Notes: generated by a model from the letters alone, not told the origin. Positions 35,583-45,111 are shown, counted from the stretch's first letter. The stretch: 64,000 nt of DNA from Paracoccaceae bacterium (GCA_027484915.1 JAIXSA010000126.1:1-64000); one strand, 5' to 3'. Made by a program: numbers and translations.

Positions 35583-35653
35583 CCCCCAATCGAATTCGAA
35601 GGCTGGGGATTCCCTGCCTTCCCCCGCTTTTGACGAACCGAAGGAACACCGAA

Positions 35654-35941
35654 ATGTCTCGCGTCTGCGAACTCACCGGCAAGGGCCCGATGACGGGGAA
35701 CACCGTCTCCCACGCCAACAACAAGTCCCGCCGTCGGTTCCTCCCGAACCTGAACGAAGTGACGATGATCTCCGATGTGCTCGGCCAGTCGTTCAAGCTG
35801 CGCGTCACCGCTGCGGCGCTGCGTTCGGTCGACCACCGCGGGGGTCTTGACGCCTATCTGGCCAAGGCCAAGGACGACGAACTGTCGGCCGCCGCGCTGA
35901 AGATCAAGAAAGACATCGCCAAGGCCCAGGCCGCCGCCTGA
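35654..35941 (+). CDS. rpmB: Ribosomal protein L28
   Basis: A 95-residue 50S ribosomal protein. The start [20 protein letters not shown] and [14 protein letters not shown] with the C-terminal alphaproteobacterial extension ([20 protein letters not shown]) identify L28. It is monocistronic, with its own candidate promoter and the strong terminator at 35961-35993. Confidence 0.97.
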   Translation: MSRVCELTGKGPMTGNTVSHANNKSRRRFLPNLNEVTMISDVLGQSFKLRVTAAALRSVDHRGGLDAYLAKAKDDELSAAALKIKKDIAKAQAAA

Positions 35942-35960
35942 CGCCTTCGACGTCGTCGAA

Positions 35961-35993
35961 AAGGCCCCGCCTTCGGTTCGAAGGCGGGGCCTT
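35961..35993 (+). terminator. Rho-independent terminator of rpmB
   Basis: AAGGCCCCGCCTTCG, loop GTT, then the exact 15-base complement, followed by CTTTCGCATTT. It lies 20 bases after the rpmB stop. Confidence 0.9.
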
Positions 35994-36010
35994 TCGCATT
36001 TCTGCCGGGC

Positions 36011-36033
36011 GGTGGGCAGATTGCCCACCCTAC
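36011..36033. repeat. GTAGGGTGGGC-family palindrome, second copy
   Basis: GGTGGGCA-GAT-TGCCCACC, followed by CTAC. Read on the minus strand it shares GTAGGGTGGGCAAT with the palindrome at 4651-4672. It lies just past the rpmB terminator. Confidence 0.6.
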
Positions 36034-36110
36034 GACAAAGACGTCACGCTGCGGCGGCTGCAGGGCCCGCAAGCTGCGCCCAGAGCGCAGGCTGTCTTGC
36101 CCGCAGCCCC

Positions 36111-36133
36111 GTAGGAGGGGCGATCCGCCCACC
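36111..36133. repeat. GTAGGGTGGGC-family palindrome, diverged copy
   Basis: GTAGGAGGGGCGATCCGCCC followed by ACC, a diverged member of the same palindrome family (GTAGG.GGGC ... GCCC.CC), 82 bases after the second copy. The 204-base gap 35942-36145 holds only these elements and the rpmB terminator. Confidence 0.45.
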
Positions 36134-36145
36134 GTGCCGTCAGAA

Positions 36146-36451
36146 TCACCCGGCGCAATAGGCTTCGGCCGTCTGGCCAAAGCTCTTGTAGCGGTCCCAG
36201 AACGCATCATCCGACTTCGACTGCGACACCCAGGTCGCATGCGCGGCTTCGGGGTTCTTGAAGAACTTCGCCGCCCGCTTCTGATCGCCGCCCGACAGCG
36301 TCATGTCGGCCGCCTGCTGGATGCAGCCGCACAAAGCCCGGTTTCCGCCCCGGTCCGAGGCCATGCAAGCCCGCTCGATCGGACCGGCTCCGGCCACGCC
36401 GGCAACCACACAGGACGCCGCAACGGCGGCCACAAACAAGATGGATTTCAT
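36146..36451 (-). CDS. Small secreted protein of unknown function, four cysteines
   Basis: A 101-residue exported protein with signal peptide MKSILFVAAVAASCVVAGVAGA, cleaved around residue 22. The mature part contains ERACMASDRGGNRALCGCIQQAADMTLSGGDQKRAAKFF and ends YCAG, giving four cysteines that may form disulfides in the periplasm. The arrangement is familiar from conserved Rhodobacteraceae hypothetical proteins. No function known. The ATG at 36451 was chosen for the signal peptide. Confidence 0.72.
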   Translation of the reverse strand: MKSILFVAAVAASCVVAGVAGAGPIERACMASDRGGNRALCGCIQQAADMTLSGGDQKRAAKFFKNPEAAHATWVSQSKSDDAFWDRYKSFGQTAEAYCAG

Positions 36452-36689
36452 TTCGCTCTGCCTCTTTGCCGGCCCGGGGGCGCACAAGGCATCCTCCCTC
36501 ACTGGTCATTTTCTGACATGCATCATGCCGTTTCAAAGCAATTTTTTCAAGCCTCCCAGTAACTTGGCAAGTTTTGGCCGAGGCTCGCAACGGCTCGCGT
36601 CGGCGATCCACGCCCTGCACAAGATGCAGTAGATCTGGGCGCACCCGGCGGGTGGCCGCTTCACGCCGAAGTGAAGCGGCCCCGTGTCT

Positions 36690-37091
36690 TCACTCGATCG
36701 CCTCGATCCCGGCGGCGCGCATCCGTGCCACGGTCTCGCGCATCGCCTGCAGGCGGTCGGGCGGCGTGCCCTCCCAGCCCCGCACCTCTCCCATCACGCG
36801 AAGGGCTTCGCGGCTTCGGTAGGACCGTGTCGGGTTGCCCGGGAACTTCTTGTCCGTGACGTTGGGATCGTCCTCGAACGCGCCCATCGGCTCCACGACA
36901 TAGACCCGTGGCTCCGCCTCGGCCTGGGCCAGCTCGGCCGCCAGGACCGCGATATCAAGCCGCGCGGTCAGGTAGACCCACGCGGCTGGTCGGCCCGCGC
37001 CATAGTTTGATGTCAGGCCCGCGACGATGAGATCGCCCCGCACCAGGTCCGCCTTCGTGCCGTGAAAATAGTGCCCCGCAGCATCGGTCAT
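36690..37091 (-). CDS. arr: Rifampin ADP-ribosyltransferase (Arr family)
   Basis: A 133-residue enzyme that uses NAD+ to ADP-ribosylate rifamycins at the C23 hydroxyl, blocking RNA polymerase inhibition. Diagnostic blocks: YFHGTKADL (His10), AAWVYLTARLDIA (Tyr40), VYVVEPMGAFEDDPN (Asp75) and LTDKKFPGNPTRSYRS. The spacing His10-Tyr40-Asp75 equals His19-Tyr49-Asp84 of the mycobacterial enzyme. The ATG at 37091 has GGAGAACGGA directly upstream. No mobile element is near it, so it looks like a resident chromosomal copy; a natural non-antibiotic role is possible. Confidence 0.92.
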   Translation of the reverse strand: MTDAAGHYFHGTKADLVRGDLIVAGLTSNYGAGRPAAWVYLTARLDIAVLAAELAQAEAEPRVYVVEPMGAFEDDPNVTDKKFPGNPTRSYRSREALRVMGEVRGWEGTPPDRLQAMRETVARMRAAGIEAIE

Positions 37092-37261
37092 TCCGTTCTC
37101 CGTCCGTCGTGTCGCCAAGGCTCCCCAGATTGCCCCATCCGGCCGCCCCCGCCCAGACTTGAACGAAATTCGTTTCTTCCCACATCAGGGCAAAGCTTCC
37201 CCGGATTTCCCTTCCGCATAAGCCCTTTCCGGCTCGCACTGCACAGGCTATATGCGGCCCC

Positions 37262-39061
37262 ATGACCGAGCTTTCCCAGATCCGCAACTTCTCCATCGTG
37301 GCGCATATCGACCACGGCAAATCCACCCTGGCCGACCGGCTGATCCAGTCGACGGGCACTGTCGCCGAACGCGACATGCAGGCCCAGCTCTTGGACAGCA
37401 TGGACATCGAGCGGGAACGCGGCATCACCATCAAGGCCAACACCGTCCGGATCGACTACGTCGCCAAGGACGGCAAGGCTTATGTGCTGAACCTGATCGA
37501 CACCCCCGGCCACGTCGACTTTGCCTATGAGGTCAGCCGCTCCATGCGCGCCGTCGAAGGCTCACTCCTCGTCGTGGACGCATCCCAGGGGGTCGAGGCG
37601 CAAACGCTGGCCAATGTCTACCAGGCGCTGGACGCAGGCCACGAGATCGTCCCGGTCCTGAACAAGATCGACCTCCCCGCCGCCGAGCCGGAGCGGGTCA
37701 AGCAGAACATCGAGGACGTGATCGGCCTCGACGCCTCGGACGCCATCCCGATCTCCGCCAAGACCGGCCTCGGCATCCCCGACGTCTTGGAGGCCATCGT
37801 CCACCGCCTCCCCGCCCCCAAGGGCGACCGCAACGCGCCCCTGAAGGCCATGCTCGTCGACAGCTGGTATGACGCCTACCTTGGCGTTGTCGTCATGATC
37901 CGCATCGTCGACGGCGTCGTGAAAAAGGGCGACCGCATCAAGATGATGCAGACCGGCGCAGTCTACGGCATCGACAAGCTTGCCGTCCTGAAACCCCAGA
38001 TGGTCGACATCCCCGAGCTTGGGCCCGGCGAAATCGGCGTCTTCACGGCAAGCATCAAGCAGGTCCGCGACACCAAGGTCGGCGACACGATCACCCACGA
38101 AAAGAAGCCGTGCGCCGAAGCGCTGCCCGGCTTCAAACCCTCGGTCCCCGTCGTCTTCTGCGGCCTCTTCCCGGTCGACGCCAACGACTTCGAGGCCCTG
38201 CGCGACGCCATTGAGAAGCTGGCCCTCAACGACGCCTCCTTCACCTACGAGATGGAAACCTCCGCCGCCCTCGGCTTCGGCTTCCGCATGGGCTTCCTCG
38301 GCCTTCTCCACCTCGAGGTTGTCCGTGACCGGCTGGAACGCGAATACGACCTCGACCTGATCACCACCGCCCCGTCCGTGGTCTTCAAGCTCCACATGAA
38401 GGACGGCGAGGTCCGCGATCTTCACAACCCCGCCGACATGCCCGACCTCACTTACGTCGACCATATCGAAGAGCCGCGGATCAAGGCCACGATCATGGTG
38501 CCGGACGAATACCTCGGCGACATCCTCAAGCTCTGCCAGGACCGCCGCGGCATCCAGGCAAACCTCACCTACGCCGGCCAGCGCGCAATGGTGGAATACG
38601 ACCTGCCCTTGGCTGAAGTGGTGTTCGACTTCTATGACCGCCTGAAATCGGTGACCAAGGGCTACGCGTCCTTCGACTACCAGATCAGCGAATACCGCGA
38701 GGACAACCTCGTGAAGATGTCGATCCTGGTGAACGACGAACCCGTCGATGCGCTTTCAATGATGGTCCACCGCGACCGGGCCGAGGCGCGTGGCCGCTCC
38801 ATGGTCGAGAAGCTGAAGGACCTGATCCCCCGCCACATGTTCAAGATCCCGATCCAGGCAGCCATCGGCGGCCGGGTGATCGCGCGGGAGACGCTGTCGG
38901 CCATGCGCAAGGACGTGACCGCCAAGTGCTACGGCGGCGACGCGACCCGGAAGAAGAAGCTGCTGGAGAAGCAGAAAGCCGGCAAGAAGAAGATGCGCCA
39001 GTTCGGCAAGGTCGAGATCCCGCAGGAAGCGTTCATCGCGGCGTTGAAGATGGATGGGTAA
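37262..39061 (+). CDS. lepA: Elongation factor 4 (LepA)
   Basis: A 599-residue translational GTPase that back-translocates or helps mature ribosomes under stress. Motifs: [15 protein letters not shown] (P-loop near residues 14-28), [17 protein letters not shown], and the LepA-specific C-terminal domain with [20 protein letters not shown]. Length is typical. The gene stands alone; a small palindrome (AACGAA-A-TTCGTT) lies about 90 bases upstream. Confidence 0.97.
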   Translation: MTELSQIRNFSIVAHIDHGKSTLADRLIQSTGTVAERDMQAQLLDSMDIERERGITIKANTVRIDYVAKDGKAYVLNLIDTPGHVDFAYEVSRSMRAVEGSLLVVDASQGVEAQTLANVYQALDAGHEIVPVLNKIDLPAAEPERVKQNIEDVIGLDASDAIPISAKTGLGIPDVLEAIVHRLPAPKGDRNAPLKAMLVDSWYDAYLGVVVMIRIVDGVVKKGDRIKMMQTGAVYGIDKLAVLKPQMVDIPELGPGEIGVFTASIKQVRDTKVGDTITHEKKPCAEALPGFKPSVPVVFCGLFPVDANDFEALRDAIEKLALNDASFTYEMETSAALGFGFRMGFLGLLHLEVVRDRLEREYDLDLITTAPSVVFKLHMKDGEVRDLHNPADMPDLTYVDHIEEPRIKATIMVPDEYLGDILKLCQDRRGIQANLTYAGQRAMVEYDLPLAEVVFDFYDRLKSVTKGYASFDYQISEYREDNLVKMSILVNDEPVDALSMMVHRDRAEARGRSMVEKLKDLIPRHMFKIPIQAAIGGRVIARETLSAMRKDVTAKCYGGDATRKKKLLEKQKAGKKKMRQFGKVEIPQEAFIAALKMDG

Positions 39062-39119
39062 GCTGCGTCTTCAAACGCGGTACCCAAACCAATCAGTGTG
39101 CCGCCCAATGCGATCGGAT

Positions 39120-39137
39120 GGTGCGCTGTAGCGCACC
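39120..39137. repeat. Palindrome GGTGCGC-TGTA-GCGCACC
   Basis: A perfect 7-bp stem with a 4-base loop between the convergent lepA and entericidin-like genes. It resembles the GTAGGGTG(C/G)GC palindrome family (on the minus strand CAGGGTGCGC) and may terminate transcription, though it lacks a T-run. Confidence 0.55.
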
Positions 39138-39144
39138 CTGCTGC

Positions 39145-39279
39145 TTACATACCGGCCTGAGCTTCCTGGCTCTCCTCGGTGATCGCCTCTCCGGCGTTCT
39201 CGATGTCCTGGCCTGCGCCCTGGATGGTTTCGCAGGCGGTCACGGCAAGCAGGGAAAAAAGCACGAGCAGTCGGGTCAT
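39145..39279 (-). CDS. Entericidin A/B-like small lipoprotein
   Basis: A 44-residue lipoprotein precursor: a positively charged start, hydrophobic core LLVLFSLLAV, lipobox VTAC (lipidated Cys16), then ETIQGAGQDIENAGEAITEE, the classic entericidin repeat-like amphipathic segment. ATG at 39279 with GGAG 8 bases upstream; TAA at 39145. In enterobacteria, entericidins are an antidote/toxin lipoprotein pair linked to stationary phase; in alphaproteobacteria single copies are frequent and of unknown role. The gene is so short that it is easily missed in automatic annotation. Confidence 0.88.
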   Translation of the reverse strand: MTRLLVLFSLLAVTACETIQGAGQDIENAGEAITEESQEAQAGM

Positions 39280-39391
39280 GGGTCAACTCCATCATAAGGT
39301 CTGACCCTCAACCCCCGCCGACGCCGGAAAGTTCCCTGCGCAGAAAACGGGGGCTCGCCCGCCCCGCCCATGTCCCCTGCGATCCCGAAAT

Positions 39392-39592
39392 TTACCTGCA
39401 CACCCCCAGGTCGTCGCAGAACACCCCCGCCGCGCCGCCGACGACGGCGCCGGTCAGGGCGTTCCCGCCCGTGACGTCCGCGATCACCGCGCCACCGGCC
39501 GCTCCGGCCAGCCCGCGCTCGGTGTCCGTGTTCAGGCAGCCCGACAGCGCCACCACACAGGCCAAGAGGCCCCCAAGCTTCACACTCTTCAT
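39392..39592 (-). CDS. Small glycine-zipper lipoprotein
   Basis: A 66-residue lipoprotein precursor with signal peptide MKSVKLGGLLACVVALSGC and lipobox LSGC (Cys19). The mature part is a glycine-zipper: RGLAGAAGGAVIADVTGGNALTGAVVGGAAG, ending FCDDLGVC. Such proteins associate with the outer membrane, and the last two cysteines may pair. The ATG at 39592 follows GGAGGGGAACGG; the frame stays open far upstream but without coding character. It lies behind a second small lipoprotein gene on the same strand. Confidence 0.8.
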   Translation of the reverse strand: MKSVKLGGLLACVVALSGCLNTDTERGLAGAAGGAVIADVTGGNALTGAVVGGAAGVFCDDLGVCR

Positions 39593-39854
39593 CCGTTCCC
39601 CTCCAGGTTGATGTGCCCGATCCTGCCGGACCCCTCCGCGCTCTGCATCTGGGATCCTCTTGCGGCTGCGGGCGTCGGCAGTCTTCCACGCACAGGCTCG
39701 CGCGAAACCAGCGAGGGCTTGCCGATGCGCCATCGGGTGCGGGCAAAAGTTAACTGCATTCCTACCCACCGCGCGTAGAGACGGAAGGAAGACGCCAGCA
39801 AGACGGAGGAAGACGTTTAACCCCCTGTTAACCAAGCTTTGCCATCCTTGCTGC

Positions 39855-40163
39855 ATGAAACACATCATCCCCTTGATTTCGTGCCTTTTCATAGCCGCTT
39901 GTGGTGCCTCGCCGGCGCCGGAGTTCTTCGGGGCCACCCGCACCGACGTCACGGTTAACGGCCGCGACTACACCGTCTTCCAGAAAGGTGAGCGGGTAGA
40001 GGTCATACGCCTTGCCTACGCCACCCGGGGGCAGCATCAGGAGATCCGCGCCACGATGATCGAACTCATCCCGCGCGTTACGGGGTGCAAACTGCGCGAA
40101 AGCACCTTGCAGGGCGACAGTGGCGAGATGCGCGGGTCGCTCGACTGCCCTAAGCAGCCTTGA
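39855..40163 (+). CDS. Small putative lipoprotein of unknown function
   Basis: A 102-residue precursor with signal peptide [19 protein letters not shown] and lipobox IAAC (Cys16). The mature domain has [30 protein letters not shown] and two further cysteines (GCKL, DCPK) that could form a disulfide. No family is recognised. It lies 49 bases upstream of purC on the same strand. An imperfect direct repeat (AGACGGA[A]GGAAGACG) lies in the 262-base gap before it at 39779-39815; nothing else was seen there. Confidence 0.7.
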   Translation: MKHIIPLISCLFIAACGASPAPEFFGATRTDVTVNGRDYTVFQKGERVEVIRLAYATRGQHQEIRATMIELIPRVTGCKLRESTLQGDSGEMRGSLDCPKQP

Positions 40164-40212
40164 CTCGTCAGGCAAAACCCCCAAGAAGCAGGCACCGAAC
40201 CGGGGGCCTGCC

Positions 40213-41178
40213 ATGCGCCAGATCGACCTTTCCCGCACCCTGCCGCAGGCGCGGATTGCGGAACTTCCCAATCCCTATTTCGGCAAGGTCCGTGACTGCT
40301 ATGACCTGCCCGACGGCACGCGCCTCCTGATCTCCTCGGACCGGATTTCCGCGTTCGATCAGATACTTGCGGTGATTCCCTGGAAGGGCCAGGTCCTGAC
40401 GCAACTCGCGCGCTACTGGTTCGACCACACGTCGGACATCGCCGCGAACCACGTCCTCGGTTACCCCGATCCGAACACCGTCCACTGCAAGCGCGTGACG
40501 ATCCTGCCTGTCGAAATCGTCGTCCGCGGCTATCTTGCGGGCACCACCTCGACCTCGATACTGACCCAGTACAAGGCGGGAGCACGGGTGATGTACGGCC
40601 ACACCCTTCCGGACGGCCTGCGCGACAACCAGGCTCTGCCGCAGGCCATCATCACGCCGACGTCGAAGGCCTTCGACGGCGGACATGACGAACCGCTGAC
40701 GGCCGAAGAAATCCTTGCGTCCGGCCTGTTAACCAGTGCCCAATGGGACGAGGTCAGCGCCAAGGCTTTGGCCCTTTTCGCCCGAGGGCGGGAAATGGCG
40801 CGAAAACAAGGGCTTATACTTGTAGATACCAAATACGAGTTCGGCACCGATGCCGCCGACAATATCCTGCTCGCCGACGAAATCCACACCCCCGATTCCA
40901 GCCGCTACTGGATCGCCGAAGGCTACGAAACCGCCTTCGAAACCGGCTCTCGGCCGCCCAGTTTCGACAAGGACGTGATCCGCTCCTGGGTCGTCGCGCG
41001 CTGCGATCCCTACAAGGACAAGATCCCGGATATCCCCTTGGAAATGATCGAGAAAACCGCGATGGTCTACATCGACGCCTTCGAGAAGATCACTGGTCAG
41101 CCCTTCCTTCCAGACGCCTCCGGCGCCACCCCGCTGGATCGCATCCGCACCAACCTCACCCCGTTCTTCACCCGTTAA
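40213..41178 (+). CDS. purC: SAICAR synthase (long form)
   Basis: Makes the succinocarboxamide intermediate (SAICAR) from CAIR, aspartate and ATP in purine synthesis. The 321-residue protein is the longer PurC type: [30 protein letters not shown] at the N terminus, the [17 protein letters not shown] segment, [12 protein letters not shown] and [12 protein letters not shown]. Short bacterial PurC is about 240 residues; many alphaproteobacteria carry one of each, but a second copy is not visible here. The ATG at 40213 is chosen over a leader extension from 40120. Confidence 0.94.
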   Translation: MRQIDLSRTLPQARIAELPNPYFGKVRDCYDLPDGTRLLISSDRISAFDQILAVIPWKGQVLTQLARYWFDHTSDIAANHVLGYPDPNTVHCKRVTILPVEIVVRGYLAGTTSTSILTQYKAGARVMYGHTLPDGLRDNQALPQAIITPTSKAFDGGHDEPLTAEEILASGLLTSAQWDEVSAKALALFARGREMARKQGLILVDTKYEFGTDAADNILLADEIHTPDSSRYWIAEGYETAFETGSRPPSFDKDVIRSWVVARCDPYKDKIPDIPLEMIEKTAMVYIDAFEKITGQPFLPDASGATPLDRIRTNLTPFFTR

Positions 41179-41220
41179 GCTGTTTGCGCTAACAGTAGGC
41201 CCGACAAAGGGGGACAAGAC

Positions 41221-42144
41221 ATGATTCTCAGCTGCGGCGAAGCCCTGATCGACATGCTGCCCCGCACCTCGACCGAGGGCGAACCCTGCTTCGCCCCCTA
41301 CGCCGGCGGCGCGGTCTTCAACACGGCGATCGCCCTGGGAAGACTTGGTGCACCATCGGCGTTTTTCTCGGGCGTTTCCAATGACATGCTGGGCGAAATT
41401 CTGGCTGATACCCTGACCGCGTCGAAGGTCGATACCCGCTATCTGGCGCGGTCGGACCGGCCCACGACGGTGGCTTTCGTCAAGCTGGTGGACGGCCAGG
41501 CGACCTACGCCTTCTACGACGAGGCGACGGCGGGGCGGATGCTGTCGACCGACCAGCTGCCAACCCTGCCCAAGGACGTCGACGCGCTGTTCCTGGGTGG
41601 CATCAGCTTGGTGAACGACCCCGCCGCCAGCACCTACGAGGCGCTGCAGGCCCGGGAATGCGCCACCCGCGTCACCATGGTCGACCCCAACATCCGCCCC
41701 GGCTTCATCGCCGGGAAAGAGGCCGAATATCGCGCCAGGATTGAACGGATGATCGCCCGCGCTGACATCGTCAAACTGTCGGACGAGGACCTTCGCTGGC
41801 TGGAAGGGCAGGGCGACCTGACAGCCCTGGCGCGGGGCATCCTGGTCAAGGGGCCGAAGGTTGTCTTCATCACCGAAGGCGCGAACGGCGCACGGGCGGT
41901 AACGGCGACGCAGGATATTTTCGTTACAGCTCAGAAGGTTGCCGTGGTCGATACCGTCGGCGCGGGCGATACCTTCAACGCCGGAGTGCTCGCCGCGCTG
42001 CACGAGGCGGGCGCACTGACGAAGGCCGGGGTCTCCAACCTGCCAGACGCAACGCTGACGGCGGCCCTCACCCTTGGCACCCGCGCCGCGGCTGTCACGG
42101 TCGCCCGCGCCGGGGCCAACCCGCCCTGGGCGCACGAGCTGTGA
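41221..42144 (+). CDS. PfkB-family carbohydrate kinase (fructokinase-like)
   Basis: A 307-residue sugar kinase. [15 protein letters not shown] at the start, [17 protein letters not shown] for substrate binding, and the anion-hole/catalytic motif [17 protein letters not shown] near residue 242 identify the PfkB family; the wording fits fructokinases (2-keto-3-deoxygluconate kinase is a less likely alternative). The gene is coupled by a four-base GTGA overlap to dtd. Neighbouring sugar transport genes are absent. Confidence 0.88.
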   Translation: MILSCGEALIDMLPRTSTEGEPCFAPYAGGAVFNTAIALGRLGAPSAFFSGVSNDMLGEILADTLTASKVDTRYLARSDRPTTVAFVKLVDGQATYAFYDEATAGRMLSTDQLPTLPKDVDALFLGGISLVNDPAASTYEALQARECATRVTMVDPNIRPGFIAGKEAEYRARIERMIARADIVKLSDEDLRWLEGQGDLTALARGILVKGPKVVFITEGANGARAVTATQDIFVTAQKVAVVDTVGAGDTFNAGVLAALHEAGALTKAGVSNLPDATLTAALTLGTRAAAVTVARAGANPPWAHEL

Positions 42145-42584
42145 GAGCGGTCCTTCAACGCGTCACCGAGGCGCGGGTCCATGTCGATGGCCAGCTGATC
42201 GGCGAAACGAGCAAGGGCTTCCTGATCCTTGTCTGCGCGATGGGTGGCGACAGCGAAGTCCAGGCCGAGAAGCTGGCGGCCAAGGTCGCCAAGCTGCGGG
42301 TCTTCAAGGACGATCAGGGCAAGATGAACCTCTCGGTCCGCGACATCGACGGTTCGGCCCTGGTGGTCAGCCAGTTTACCTTGGCCGCCGACTTGCGCGG
42401 CAACCGTCCGGGGTTTTCCACCGCTGCCCCGCCGGCCGAGGGAGAGCGGCTTTACCTGCACTTCAGTCGGGCGCTTGAAAAGGAAGGCGTGCCGGTCTCC
42501 AACGGCCAGTTCGGCGCGGACATGGCTGTCAGCCTGGTGAATGACGGGCCGGTGACCATCTGGATGGACACCGACCAGCTGTAG
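42141..42584 (+). CDS. dtd: D-aminoacyl-tRNA deacylase
   Basis: Removes D-amino acids from mischarged tRNA. The 147 residues show [17 protein letters not shown] at the start, the SQFTLAAD active-site loop (77-84), and the late [11 protein letters not shown] containing the Gly-Pro motif (134-144). The start codon is GTG, inside the kinase stop (GTGA). Confidence 0.96.
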   Translation: MRAVLQRVTEARVHVDGQLIGETSKGFLILVCAMGGDSEVQAEKLAAKVAKLRVFKDDQGKMNLSVRDIDGSALVVSQFTLAADLRGNRPGFSTAAPPAEGERLYLHFSRALEKEGVPVSNGQFGADMAVSLVNDGPVTIWMDTDQL

Positions 42585-42585
42585 G

Positions 42586-43110
42586 CTAGTTGAACGGATT
42601 TCCTGGCGTCGTGTCGGTGATCACGTTGCCGCAGTCGACCAGCGCGCTGATTGAGGCGCTGGAGCCTGCGAGTGAGTAGTTCTGCACATCCACGCCATCG
42701 GCGTCCCTCAGGTAAAGCCGGTTGCCCCGCGCCACTTCGGTGATGAAGTTCACCCCGGCCTGATCGTCCGGCAGGTAGAACAGGACCGAGTTCTGATAAA
42801 GCTCGGCGCCCGTCAGATTCCACGGAGCGCGCCGGTCGATCTGGACGCCCAGATCGGCGGTCTGGCCTTCGCCGAAGGACCATGCGCTGGAGTAGAACTG
42901 GAGCTGGACCGCTCCGTCCGGGAAGGTCCAGATCGAGAAGCTTTCACCGGGGGCCGTCACCTCGGCCACGCAGCCGATGGAACCGTCATCCCAGCCGACG
43001 ACCGAAACCTGCCAATGCTTGTGCGCAAACAGCACTTCGCTTTCCTGCGCGCTTGCACCACCCACCGATGTCGCCAGCAGCGCCACTGCCAGAACCGAAC
43101 GAATGCCCAT
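42586..43110 (-). CDS. Secreted protein of unknown function
   Basis: A 174-residue periplasmic or secreted protein with signal peptide MGIRSVLAVALLATSVGGASAQ (cleavage after Ala-Ser-Ala). The mature part, WQVSVVGWDDGSIGCVAEV, SFSIWTFPDGAVQLQFYS, and the late DCGNVITDT, suggests a beta-rich domain with two cysteines, somewhat like IalB-type invasion proteins, but no confident family call is possible. It is convergent with dtd, one base between stops. The ATG at 43110 is preferred over 43131 because of the signal peptide and AGGA upstream. Confidence 0.68.
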   Translation of the reverse strand: MGIRSVLAVALLATSVGGASAQESEVLFAHKHWQVSVVGWDDGSIGCVAEVTAPGESFSIWTFPDGAVQLQFYSSAWSFGEGQTADLGVQIDRRAPWNLTGAELYQNSVLFYLPDDQAGVNFITEVARGNRLYLRDADGVDVQNYSLAGSSASISALVDCGNVITDTTPGNPFN

Positions 43111-43218
43111 ATTCCTGTCCCGTGATGTCATCCCTTGGGACCTGTCTTCGCGCCCCCATGTGATTCAGGCAAATGAAACTTTCCGTCACGCTGGCGACAG
43201 TCTGTGCACTGTTGCAGC

Positions 43219-45111
43219 TCAGGCCGCCCATTCCCACGGGTTCGAGAACTGGCCCAGTACCGCCTGCACCACCACATCCTCGACCGGAGCGGCCTTCGTC
43301 AGTTGGGCGACGAGACCGCGCTTCTTGTCCTCGACCACGTTGGCGACGCGGGCGGGGATACCCGCCTCGGCAAGGGCAGCGTCGTAGGTGCGGGTGATTG
43401 CGAGCCGACGCAGATCGGGCTTGAAGACCTTGCCTACGGCAGTCTTCGGCAATTCAGGTAGGATTTCCAAGTATTTGGGAAGCGCCGCCCTTTCGCTGAT
43501 GTGCTTTGCAGCATAGTCCATCAGATCGTCGACGGTCGCCGAGGATCCCTTGACCAGCTCGACATAGGCGCAGGGCAGCTCGCCGGCATGGGCGTCCGGC
43601 TGACCGATGGCGCCCACGAAGCCCACGGCCTCATGCCCCATCAGCGCCTCTTCGATGATCGCCGGGTCGATGTTGTGACCCCCGCGGATGATCAGGTCCT
43701 TTGCCCGCCCGGTGATGAAGAGATACCCGTCGGCATCCAGCCGCCCCAGATCGCCCGTGCGCAGGAAGCGGCCCTCGGCAAAGAGCTCGCGGTTCTTGTC
43801 GGCTTCGGTGTAGGTCGACCCTTCGAAGACCCCGGGGTTCGAGATGCAGATTTCGCCCACCTCGTCGACTGCGCATTCGCGGAAGTCGGTGGCCCCCTCT
43901 TTGGTCAGGATACGGACGTTGCAGTACGGGAACATCAGGCCGACCGACCCGATCTTCTTCTCCCCTTCGGGCGGGTTGATCGAGACCAGGCAAGTCGCCT
44001 CGGTCAGGCCGTAGCCCTCGATGATGTCGATTCCGGTTTCCTTCTTGAAGCGGTTGTAAAGCTCGATCGGGAGGGGGGACGAACCGGAAAAGGCGTTCTT
44101 CAGGCTGGAAATATCGGCGTTCACCGGGCGCTGCATCAGCGCGGCCAGCGCCGTCGGCACGGTGATCATGTAGGTCACCCTGTAGCGCTCGATCAGCTTC
44201 CAGAAGTTGTCGAAGACACCCTCGCCGCGATAGCCCTGCGGCGTCGGGAAGACGACATGCGCGCCCGATCCGATCATGGACATCAGGATCGGATAGCAGG
44301 CGAAGACGTGGAACAGGGGCAAGGGGCACATCACCACATCGGTCGGCTTGAAGAGGAGGGTCGTGCCAAGCCAGCCGTTGTAGACCATGCCGGAAACTTT
44401 GTGCTGCGCCACCTTGGGCATGCCAGTGGTGCCGCCGGTATGGAAATAGGCGGCGACGCGGTCCTCAAGCGTGTCGGAGAAAGTCAGCTTGTCCGACGGC
44501 ATCCGCGCCATCTCGGCGGCGAAGTCCTTGATGTTCGCCGTGTGCTGCGGCGGGTTCTTTGGCCGGATCAGCGGGACGATGACCTTCTTCAGGCCCGACA
44601 GATAGGGGACAAGGTCCACCTCCAGCACCGTCTTCACGTTCGGCGCGAACTGGACCGCTTCGGACACCTTCTGCGGCAGGTCCGTCTTCGGGAAGGCCTT
44701 CAGTGTCACCACGACCTTGGCATTGGTCTCGCGCAGGATCGCGCTGATCTTTTCCGGCTCCAGCAGCGGGTTGATCGGGTTGACGATCCCGGCGACAGCG
44801 CCGCCCAAAAGCGTGATTGCCGTCTCCATCGCGTTGGGCAGGACGAAGGCTACGACGTCCTTTTCGCCCACGCCCAGGCTGCGGAACAGGTTTGCGGCCT
44901 GGGTGACCTTGGCATGCAGTTCGGCCCAGGTGAGCGTCAGCTTCTTCGTCTCGGGTCCGGACAGCAGCTGGTAGCTGATGGCGGGCCGGGCACCGTGGTC
45001 GGTCTTGGCCCGGGAAAGGTACTCGTACATCGATCGCGCCTGGCCGCGTTCGGCCCAGGGTTTCTCGGCCTCGATGGCTTTCAGGTCCGCGGCAGTGGCG
45101 AAAATGGTCAT
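43219..45111 (-). CDS. Acyl-CoA synthetase (AMP-dependent synthetase/ligase)
   Basis: A 630-residue ANL-superfamily enzyme forming an acyl-CoA through an acyl-AMP. Signature motifs: FHTGGTTGMPK (P-loop, A3), EGYGLTEATCL (A5), RTGDLGRLDADGYLFITGRAKDLIIRGGHNIDP (A7/A8), and PKTAVGKVFKP with the C-terminal catalytic lysine. It probably uses medium or long fatty acids or related carboxylates; the exact substrate is open. The ATG has GGGGAGGAACAG upstream; the longer open frame to 45294 runs over the end of the ABC gene and is rejected. Confidence 0.92.
   Translation of the reverse strand: MTIFATAADLKAIEAEKPWAERGQARSMYEYLSRAKTDHGARPAISYQLLSGPETKKLTLTWAELHAKVTQAANLFRSLGVGEKDVVAFVLPNAMETAITLLGGAVAGIVNPINPLLEPEKISAILRETNAKVVVTLKAFPKTDLPQKVSEAVQFAPNVKTVLEVDLVPYLSGLKKVIVPLIRPKNPPQHTANIKDFAAEMARMPSDKLTFSDTLEDRVAAYFHTGGTTGMPKVAQHKVSGMVYNGWLGTTLLFKPTDVVMCPLPLFHVFACYPILMSMIGSGAHVVFPTPQGYRGEGVFDNFWKLIERYRVTYMITVPTALAALMQRPVNADISSLKNAFSGSSPLPIELYNRFKKETGIDIIEGYGLTEATCLVSINPPEGEKKIGSVGLMFPYCNVRILTKEGATDFRECAVDEVGEICISNPGVFEGSTYTEADKNRELFAEGRFLRTGDLGRLDADGYLFITGRAKDLIIRGGHNIDPAIIEEALMGHEAVGFVGAIGQPDAHAGELPCAYVELVKGSSATVDDLMDYAAKHISERAALPKYLEILPELPKTAVGKVFKPDLRRLAITRTYDAALAEAGIPARVANVVEDKKRGLVAQLTKAAPVEDVVVQAVLGQFSNPWEWAA

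Noticed and set aside
37162-37174. AACGAA-A-TTCGTT palindrome upstream of lepA
   Set aside because: Only 6-bp arms in a 170-base gap; likely by chance and without a known regulator.
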